This document shows, in pieces, positions 1-4,982 of a stretch of 7,476 nt of DNA (within the stretch, counting starts at the first letter, position 1; each line of letters starts with the position of its first letter). The notes under the pieces were generated by a model, which saw only the letters and a list, made by a program, of their open reading frames with translations, searched no databases and was not told where the DNA came from. Origin of the DNA: an uncultured Clostridia bacterium (GTDB lineage Bacteria > Bacillota > Clostridia > TANB77 > CAG-508); NCBI GenBank assembly GCA_904419095.1, contig CAJFQT010000070.1, forward strand, positions 1 to 7,476. The letters run 5' to 3'. The position numbers and the translations under genes were made by a program.

Positions 1-510
1 CAAGAAGATGAATATGGTGGATATAGAGTATCATTAGATGCAAAATTTGATAAGTTAGTTGTACCTATGAAATTAGACATAACAACAGGAGATGTTATTA
101 CTCCAAAGGAAATAAAATACAAATTTGATTTGATGTTTGAAGAACGATTTATTGAAATATTAGCATATAATATGGAAACTGTTATAGCAGATAAATTTGA
201 AACAATCATATCTAGAAATATTGATACAACAAGAGCAAGGGACTTTTATGATATTTATATATTATGGACTACTCAACAACAAAATTTTGATAAAGAATTG
301 CTAGGACAAGCTATTGTGAAGAAATTTGAGTATAGAGAATCTATTGATAAATTGAATAATATAGATGAAATAATGGAAGTTATAAAAGAAAGTGACGCTT
401 TGAAAGAACATTGGAAGAATTATCAGAGCAAGTTTAGTTATGCAGAAGATATTAGTTATGAAGATACGATGAGAGTATTAGAAGAAATTATATTAATATT
501 AAGGAAGTAA
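1..510 (+). CDS. AbiEii/AbiGii-family nucleotidyltransferase (type IV toxin-antitoxin toxin), 5'-truncated by window
   Basis: The frame is open from base 1, so only the last 169 codons are present; the first ATG, at 67, is internal. The fragment matches the second half of AbiEii-type proteins. It has the conserved K-L-D-I around fragment residues 24-27, then the segment ETVIADKFETIISR with K65 and R72, then the signature RARDFYDIYIL at 78-88 (D81, D84), which is the family's closing KDxxDL-type motif. The catalytic GSxxDxD motif lies upstream, outside the window. Known family members are nucleotidyltransferase toxins that act in abortive infection and are restrained by a cognate antitoxin (AbiEi type), usually encoded just upstream; that gene cannot be seen here. 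The stop is 5 nt before the next start, and the downstream Shine-Dalgarno overlaps this gene's last codons, so the two are probably co-transcribed. The family call is firm. Toxin activity is inferred, because related nucleotidyltransferases exist without a proven toxin role. Confidence 0.86.
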   Translation, partial: QEDEYGGYRVSLDAKFDKLVVPMKLDITTGDVITPKEIKYKFDLMFEERFIEILAYNMETVIADKFETIISRNIDTTRARDFYDIYILWTTQQQNFDKELLGQAIVKKFEYRESIDKLNNIDEIMEVIKESDALKEHWKNYQSKFSYAEDISYEDTMRVLEEIILILRK

Positions 511-515
511 AAAAT

Positions 516-3407
516 ATGAGTGTATCAACTATAAAAGAATATGTAGAACAAATACAAAAAGAGAATATTGTTCAAGAAACTGAAGTAAGAAGTAAAATAA
601 TAAATCCACTACTAAATCTGTTAAAATATCCAAGTGAAAATATTGCAGAAGAGTATCCAATTTATGGAAAAGATGGAAGAAAAGATTTGAACTGCAAGAG
701 AGCAGATATTATAGCTTTTAAACAAAATAATGCAAATGATCATAGAGATAAAAACGGAATAGATTGGGTTATGAATAATTCATTGGTTGTCATAGAATTA
801 AAAAAGCCAGGTGAGAAACTTGAAGATGCAAAATATCAAGCATCATTTTATGCAATGTGGTCAAGATGTATTATTTACGTGACAACTAATGGAGAAGATA
901 TAATAATATACAGCTTACAAAATTATATAGCAGATAAGATTTTATTTAATGATAAAATTATAAATTTAGAGAAAAGTTGGCAAGAGTTAAATAAAATATT
1001 AAATTATAATAATCTCATCAAAAAGAAAAATGAGGATAATGTAGATATAAAAAATGAAAAATTAATATATTTAGAATATTGCAAGAACAAAATCAATGAA
1101 AATATTGGTTATTTAACCGAAGGAATAAATCGATTCTTAAAACGTGATAATGACTTATATAATATATGTGCACTTATGAATTTAACATTGGAAGATTCTA
1201 AAAAAATCGAATATAAAGAGATATTAAATGAAAATAAAGCATTAATATTAGGTAATGTTGGGGTAGGAAAAACTTATTTACTAAAGTTAATAGAGTCAGA
1301 GATATTGAATAGATATGCTAAAGAAGAAGGAAATATTATACCAATAATTATTACTGCTAAAGGATGGAAGAAAAATTACTTTTCAATTGAAGAAGCTATT
1401 TATAATTTGTTAAAATATAATGTGCCATATATTAGTATGGATTCTATAAAAGAAAAAATAGTAAATGGTGAATATATTTTATTAATTGATGGAATAGATG
1501 AGATAAAAAGAGAACGAAAATCCTTTATTAATGAAATAATAAATTTGTCTAAAGGAATAAATACAAAAATCATATGTACATGTAGAACCAATAATTATTT
1601 TGGAGAGTTAGATGAAGAATTAAAAAAGTATATTCTAGAGGAACTTACCGAAGAACAAATAAAAGAATTAATGAGAAACCCATTATTACTATCAATGATA
1701 GTTTTTGTCTATAAGAATAATAATAAAGAAATACCAAAAAATAAAGCGATTTTATATAAGGCGTTTTTAGAGAATCTTATAAATTTAAGACCAAAAAATA
1801 AAAATGTGGAAATAAAATTAGATACTGATAAAAGAAGAAAAATAATACAAGATTTTGCTTGCTGTGATTTCAACTCAGATACTGATATGAGTAGTATTAT
1901 TGATAAATATATAGGAACTCTTACTAGAAATGAAATAGAGGAAGAAATTCTAGATACAGGAATTATCGTAAAGAATGAATATGAATTTGATTTTTATCAT
2001 TACTCATTTAAAGAATATTTTATAGCAGAGTACATATATCGACAAGATAATAAAAATATATATGAATTTATAAATAAAAATATTAAAGATAAGAATTTTT
2101 ATGAAATTATCACATTTTTAGTAGGAATGTGTAAAGATGAAGAAAAACAAAAAATTATATTTAATGAATTAGAAAAACAAAATATAGAACTTTTATCCAA
2201 ATGCTTAGACAGTAAATACAATTTTAGCAAAGAATTAGAAGTCAAAGAAATAGATTTAAGCTTAAAATATTTAATTTTAAAACAACTAAAAGATTCATAT
2301 GAGAGAGTGATTGATGAAAACTTTTATGAATTAAAACAGCTTATGGACCCGTGGGATAAATATAGTGCGAAAGATATAAAAAATTTTAAAATAGGTATTA
2401 AAGGTAATATTACTGACCACAGTTTACAATATCATTTTTTTATTTTAGAAAATGAAAATAAAGAAGTAATTATTGAAGAGAATAAAGATAATCCCAAAAT
2501 ATATATGAAAGATAAAGATGGAAATAATATAGAAATACAATTCGGTAATTTGCAAATAAATAATCCAATGTACCCCATTAGTTTTTACAATTTTAAGAAT
2601 AGTAAATTTAATATATATTCGTATAGAGAAATTGCTTTTGAATATATAGGGAAGCAATTGAAAAATATAGTTAAAAACAATAGATTTCCATTGATATGTA
2701 AAGATAACATTTTAATATATGAAATGTTAGAACAAGAATTAAAAAAATTACCTAAAAGTTTGAAAAGTGAAATAACAATTTCTTTATATGAAAATGATTC
2801 AAGAGTAATATATGATTATTTAAAAGATAAAATTAATCATAGTAGTATGCTCTATTTGATGTTATTTTTTACTAAGAATGAAAAGAATTGCAAAAATTAT
2901 ATGTTAACGAAATCGGATTTAAATAGAGAAGATTTAGATGCAAATTTGTGTTATCAGTGGGATTTATATAGTAATGAAAATATACTTAAATATGTTTCTA
3001 AATATTATTATTTATCTGAAATCGCGTATAGAGAGATTGTAGAAGAAAAATTTTATAATGTAAAAGAATATATGAAAAGTTATGAAAGAGGACCTAAAAA
3101 ATTCTTTGGATATTTGTATAAAAATAAGAATAAAAAGCATATGTTTGAGATGGGAACATTGATGAGCTCATATAAAACTACTAATCAAACAGTAGAATTT
3201 CCATATATTAAACTTGTTGAGAGAGAAGAGCCTAACGAAAAAGAAGAAGAATTGAAGAATTTACTAAAAGAAATGGGAAAATCGGAAATAGAGATAACAA
3301 CATGGACTTCATCATCTATGTTTGGATATTTTGATAAACAACCATTGTTTAAAAAAGTTTCGAAAAAGTTAGAAGAAGATTTAAAAAATATATTTCCGGA
3401 TGATTAA
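516..3407 (+). CDS. Nuclease-NACHT STAND NTPase, probable antiphage defence protein
   Basis: This 963-residue protein reads as effector, switch and probable sensor. Residues about 20-125 resemble the HsdR N-terminal PD-(D/E)XK nuclease: ETEVRSKIINPLL at 21-33, D64 in RADIIAF, and E94-L-K96 in VVIELKKPG, followed by Q108 and Y112. Residues about 240-510 are a NACHT-type P-loop module: Walker A GNVGVGKT at 246-253 (K252), Walker B ILLIDGIDEI at 321-330 (D325, D328, E329), sensor-like R357 in CTCRT, NPLLLS at 388-393, and the family's H-x2-F-x-EY element at 495-501. The nuclease catalytic residues and both Walker motifs look intact. Residues 510-963 have no motif I recognise; about 622-700 look strand-rich and the rest helical. 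Bacterial NACHT/Avs proteins sense phage products and then fire the effector, so a DNA-cleaving defence role is inferred. The start is supported by AAGGAAG at 501-507, 8 nt before ATG. The region joining the sensor motif to NPLLLS is shorter than usual. Confidence 0.87.
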   Translation: MSVSTIKEYVEQIQKENIVQETEVRSKIINPLLNLLKYPSENIAEEYPIYGKDGRKDLNCKRADIIAFKQNNANDHRDKNGIDWVMNNSLVVIELKKPGEKLEDAKYQASFYAMWSRCIIYVTTNGEDIIIYSLQNYIADKILFNDKIINLEKSWQELNKILNYNNLIKKKNEDNVDIKNEKLIYLEYCKNKINENIGYLTEGINRFLKRDNDLYNICALMNLTLEDSKKIEYKEILNENKALILGNVGVGKTYLLKLIESEILNRYAKEEGNIIPIIITAKGWKKNYFSIEEAIYNLLKYNVPYISMDSIKEKIVNGEYILLIDGIDEIKRERKSFINEIINLSKGINTKIICTCRTNNYFGELDEELKKYILEELTEEQIKELMRNPLLLSMIVFVYKNNNKEIPKNKAILYKAFLENLINLRPKNKNVEIKLDTDKRRKIIQDFACCDFNSDTDMSSIIDKYIGTLTRNEIEEEILDTGIIVKNEYEFDFYHYSFKEYFIAEYIYRQDNKNIYEFINKNIKDKNFYEIITFLVGMCKDEEKQKIIFNELEKQNIELLSKCLDSKYNFSKELEVKEIDLSLKYLILKQLKDSYERVIDENFYELKQLMDPWDKYSAKDIKNFKIGIKGNITDHSLQYHFFILENENKEVIIEENKDNPKIYMKDKDGNNIEIQFGNLQINNPMYPISFYNFKNSKFNIYSYREIAFEYIGKQLKNIVKNNRFPLICKDNILIYEMLEQELKKLPKSLKSEITISLYENDSRVIYDYLKDKINHSSMLYLMLFFTKNEKNCKNYMLTKSDLNREDLDANLCYQWDLYSNENILKYVSKYYYLSEIAYREIVEEKFYNVKEYMKSYERGPKKFFGYLYKNKNKKHMFEMGTLMSSYKTTNQTVEFPYIKLVEREEPNEKEEELKNLLKEMGKSEIEITTWTSSSMFGYFDKQPLFKKVSKKLEEDLKNIFPDD

Positions 3408-3411
3408 GTTC

Positions 3412-3499
3412 ATTGAGATTGAATGCTCTCAATTAAAATTGAGGGCAGGAAAGCGAGTATTAACATATCGCCTACACACATTGAAGGGCAAGCCTTCAA
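3412..3499 (+). other. Cluster of hairpins with two mutually exclusive stems, possible structured RNA
   Basis: Stem A pairs ATTGAGA (3412-3418) with TCTCAAT (3427-3433). Stem B pairs GCTCTCAATT (3425-3434) with AATTGAGGGC (3437-3446). They share the middle strand and cannot form together. Stem C pairs GCGA and TAT (3453-3460, one bulged G) with ATATCGC (3465-3471). Stem D pairs TTGAAGG (3481-3487) with CCTTCAA (3493-3499) around a 5-nt loop. I do not recognise a known riboswitch or RNA family. It sits directly after the NACHT stop codon, so it could be a 3' UTR structure, a small RNA, or a protein or recombination site acting as DNA. A termination role is unlikely because no T-tract follows. 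Strand is given as the direction of presumed transcription. Confidence 0.4.
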
Positions 3500-3543
3500 G
3501 AGTTAATAAAAGAACAAAAATTTTAAGCAGATTTGATGCAAAA

Positions 3544-3676
3544 ATTCACCAAATGAACCAATAAAAAATGCCTATCAGAGTGCGAAAGTTCACTAGATGT
3601 ACAAAATTTTATAAGAATAATGAGTTTAATTCACCAAATGAACTAAAAATTATAAATTTAGTACACCAAGTGAACT
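3544..3676 (+). repeat. Four copies of a 16-nt imperfect palindrome (dyad array)
   Basis: The copies are ATTCACCAAATGAACC (3544-3559), GTTCACTAGATGTACA (3588-3603), ATTCACCAAATGAACT (3629-3644) and GTACACCAAGTGAACT (3661-3676). Start-to-start spacing is 44, 41 and 32 nt. Each is a dyad with arms of the form RTWCA and TGWAC around a short centre, which fits a dimeric DNA-binding protein. All four lie upstream of the dehydrogenase gene, and the last ends about 30 nt before its presumed -10 element. Two further copies lie downstream of the gene. The copies are too short and too variable for a CRISPR array. They may be operators or a dispersed genomic repeat. Confidence 0.6.
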
Positions 3677-3704
3677 TAAAATAGTAGCATTTTTGATACA
3701 AATA

Positions 3705-3713
3705 TGATATAAA
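3705..3713 (+). promoter_or_regulatory. Putative extended -10 promoter element for the dehydrogenase gene
   Basis: TGATATAAA is a TGn-type extended -10. It would place the transcript start about 6-8 nt downstream, leaving a short leader of around 17 nt before the ATG. No good -35 box is seen at the expected spacing (around 3685-3690), so the promoter may depend on the extended -10 or on a factor bound at the upstream dyads. The same nine bases occur in front of def. Confidence 0.4.
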
Positions 3714-3736
3714 GTAATTATACGAGGAGGAAAAAT

Positions 3737-4498
3737 ATGTTAGAAGAAAAAATTGTTTTAATAACAGGAGGAACAAGTGGAATTGGACTTGGAACAATAG
3801 AATATTTATTAGAGCAAGGTAATTATGAGATTATTTCTCTTTCAAGAGGAGATAAAAATTTATCTTTAGCAAAACAAAAATTAGGCGATAATGCGAATAG
3901 AATTACCTTTTTACAAGGAGATATTAGTAAAGAACAAGATTGTAAAAGAATATATGAAGAAATTGAGAAAAAATATAATAGATTAGATGGACTAGTAAAT
4001 TCAGCAGGAATTATAAAACTTGGAGGAATCGAAGAACAGACTTTAGAAGAATGGAACAACTCAATTAATATAAATTTAACAGGAATATTTTTATTAACAA
4101 AAACTTTGCTACCATTATTGAAAAAAGGAACTAATCCATCAATAGTAAATATTTCATCTATGTCATCTGAAAGAGCAGGAGGTTCAATTGCTTATTGTGC
4201 AAGTAAAGCAGGTGTCGATATGCTAACAAAGTATATGGGACAAGAACTTGGAAAATATAATATAAGAGTTAATAGTGTAAATCCAGCAGCAGTATATACA
4301 AATATCTATGTAGCAAGTGGTGATTATACTCAAGAAGGATATGATAAATGGTCAGAAGATAAAAAGAAGTTATATCCATTAGGAAGAATAGGAGATGCAA
4401 AAAAAGATATAGCACCAACAATAGAATTTTTATTGTCAGATAAATCATTATGGACGACAGGTTCAATATATCTTGTAGATGGTGGTAAAAGTATATAG
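3737..4498 (+). CDS. Short-chain dehydrogenase/reductase (SDR family, FabG-like)
   Basis: This is a complete classical SDR of 253 residues, the usual length. The Rossmann glycine motif TGGTSGIG is at 10-17, NSAG at 88-91 (variant of NNAG), and the catalytic tetrad fits N113, S140, Y153 and K157 (YCASK). The C-terminal YLVDGG stretch is at 245-250. R37 after strand beta-2 favours NADP(H) over NAD(H). The usual PG after strand beta-6 is PA here (183-184), a mild deviation. The family interconverts carbonyls and alcohols in the cytoplasm; the substrate cannot be read from the sequence, so it could act on a sugar, polyol or acyl chain. The start is supported by GAGGAGG at 3724-3730, 6 nt before ATG. 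It stands alone, flanked on both sides by copies of the same 16-nt dyad, which suggests its own regulation. No link to the defence genes is evident. Confidence 0.95.
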   Translation: MLEEKIVLITGGTSGIGLGTIEYLLEQGNYEIISLSRGDKNLSLAKQKLGDNANRITFLQGDISKEQDCKRIYEEIEKKYNRLDGLVNSAGIIKLGGIEEQTLEEWNNSININLTGIFLLTKTLLPLLKKGTNPSIVNISSMSSERAGGSIAYCASKAGVDMLTKYMGQELGKYNIRVNSVNPAAVYTNIYVASGDYTQEGYDKWSEDKKKLYPLGRIGDAKKDIAPTIEFLLSDKSLWTTGSIYLVDGGKSI

Positions 4499-4507
4499 AT
4501 AATTTCT

Positions 4508-4551
4508 AAGTACACTAAATGAACTAAGTGTTCAGTTCGCTTGGTCTACTT
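4508..4551. repeat. Inverted pair of the 16-nt dyad downstream of the SDR gene
   Basis: GTACACTAAATGAACT (4510-4525) is a fifth copy of the dyad found upstream of the SDR gene. AGTTCGCTTGGTCTAC (4534-4549) is the same element on the opposite strand. With flanking AA/TT they form an 18-position stem with two mismatches and two G-T wobbles around an 8-nt loop. The sequence after it (CTTTACACTT) is only weakly T-rich, so this may be a poor terminator for the SDR gene, or a repeat unit in its own right. Confidence 0.6.
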
Positions 4552-4596
4552 TACACTTAACATAATATAAATGGACAAAAGGGAAAAAAACGGGAA

Positions 4597-4625
4597 TTGA
4601 ACTTTATAGAACACCATAATATAAT
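4597..4625 (+). promoter_or_regulatory. Sigma-A-type promoter for the SHOCT-like gene leader
   Basis: TTGAAC (4597-4602) is followed by a 17-nt spacer and a perfect TATAAT (4620-4625). Transcription would start near 4632, about 20 nt before an intrinsic terminator and about 100 nt before the small gene it presumably serves. A bare ATG-TAA start-stop pair lies at 4640-4645 in the leader, without a visible ribosome-binding site. Confidence 0.68.
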
Positions 4626-4652
4626 CGTATTATCAAAAAATGTAAAAACAAG

Positions 4653-4685
4653 AAAGTCAGTCGAAGCTAGCACGGCTGGCTTTTT
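4653..4685 (+). terminator. Intrinsic terminator / putative attenuator in the leader of the SHOCT-like gene
   Basis: The arms AAAGTCAGTCG (4653-4663) and CGGCTGGCTTT (4673-4683) pair over 11 positions with two G-U wobbles around a 9-nt loop, followed by a T-run at 4681-4685. The hairpin is the most GC-rich piece of this spacer. It lies between a good promoter and the next gene rather than at the end of an operon, so control by conditional termination is likely. It could also stop read-through from the SDR gene upstream. No convincing antiterminator was found. Confidence 0.8.
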
Positions 4686-4729
4686 CTGTTGCCTTTTTTG
4701 AAATTTAATTCAAGTTAAGGAGGATTTTT

Positions 4730-4915
4730 ATGTTGTACGAAATGAATTTTGATAATACAAAAAATATTAAGATAAACGAAAATATTTTTAATTGCAGTAT
4801 AAAAATAGCAACACTAAATAAAACATTTAAAGCAGGATTAATTAAAGAAAAGAGATATTTAGAATTAAAGCAAAATATTTTGCAAGAATATAATTTAACA
4901 CATATAGGTATTTGA
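4730..4915 (+). CDS. Small SHOCT-like protein paired with the serine recombinase
   Basis: This 61-residue protein has a C-terminal half (about 26-54) that fits the short SHOCT-type pattern: IATLNKTFKAGLI followed by KRYLELKQNILQEY, with the conserved G36-L-I turn and the Y-x3-K spacing. The N-terminal half is unremarkable, and there is no signal peptide or membrane segment. It has a near-perfect Shine-Dalgarno, AAGGAGG at 4717-4723, 6 nt before ATG, which makes it a real gene despite its size. Small proteins of this kind are often encoded just upstream of large serine recombinases in Firmicute integrative elements, where they may help recombination or its control; their mechanism is not settled. 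It is preceded by a promoter and terminator (attenuator layout), and the recombinase promoter overlaps its stop codon. The SHOCT label rests on pattern only; the gene call is firmer than the family call. Confidence 0.7.
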   Translation: MLYEMNFDNTKNIKINENIFNCSIKIATLNKTFKAGLIKEKRYLELKQNILQEYNLTHIGI

Positions 4916-4939
4916 AAAATTAATATTTTGATGTATAAT
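4912..4939 (+). promoter_or_regulatory. Sigma-A-type promoter for the serine recombinase gene
   Basis: TTGAAA (4912-4917) overlaps the stop codon of the small upstream gene and is followed by a 16-nt spacer and a perfect TATAAT (4934-4939). The start would be near 4946, leaving a leader of about 37 nt. In the leader a 5-bp stem, TTCTC (4953-4957) with GAGAA (4965-4969), touches the 5' edge of the ribosome-binding site and could dampen translation slightly. Confidence 0.65.
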
Positions 4940-4967
4940 AAGTACATAAAGATTCTCTAAACTTGAG

Positions 4968-4976
4968 AAAGGAAGG
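4968..4976 (+). promoter_or_regulatory. Ribosome-binding site that fixes the TTG start of the recombinase
   Basis: AAAGGAAGG ends 6 nt before the TTG at 4983-4985. The next in-frame ATGs lie far downstream, inside the catalytic domain, so TTG is the only start that keeps the whole resolvase domain. Confidence 0.75.
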
Positions 4977-4982
4977 TTAATT

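Larger units (their letters stand above)
3408..3736. other. 329-nt spacer with hairpins and dyad repeats
   Basis: I see no well-supported gene in this stretch between the NACHT gene and the dehydrogenase gene. Its left third (to about 3500) is less AT-rich than its surroundings and folds into three consecutive hairpins. Its right half carries four copies of a 16-nt imperfect palindrome, followed by the promoter-like sequence and ribosome site of the dehydrogenase gene. None of the hairpins is followed by a T-run, so no intrinsic terminator for the defence operon can be called. A 54-codon ORF crosses the left half (3400-3564) but lacks a ribosome-binding site. Confidence 0.7.

Noticed and set aside
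67..510. ATG at 67 as the true start of the first gene.
   Set aside because: The frame is open to base 1, the family's motifs continue across this ATG, and no ribosome-binding site precedes it.
2445..2657. Minus-strand open frame inside the NACHT gene, rich in Ile and Phe.
   Set aside because: It is the complement of an AT-rich coding region, has no ribosome-binding site and looks like low-complexity shadow translation. The same applies to the other minus-strand frames in the window.
3412..3499. The hairpins after the NACHT gene as an intrinsic terminator.
   Set aside because: None of the stems is followed by a T-run on the + strand.
3544..3676. The dyad array as a small CRISPR array.
   Set aside because: Copies are 16 nt and differ from one another, spacing is uneven (44, 41, 32 nt), and no cas gene is present.
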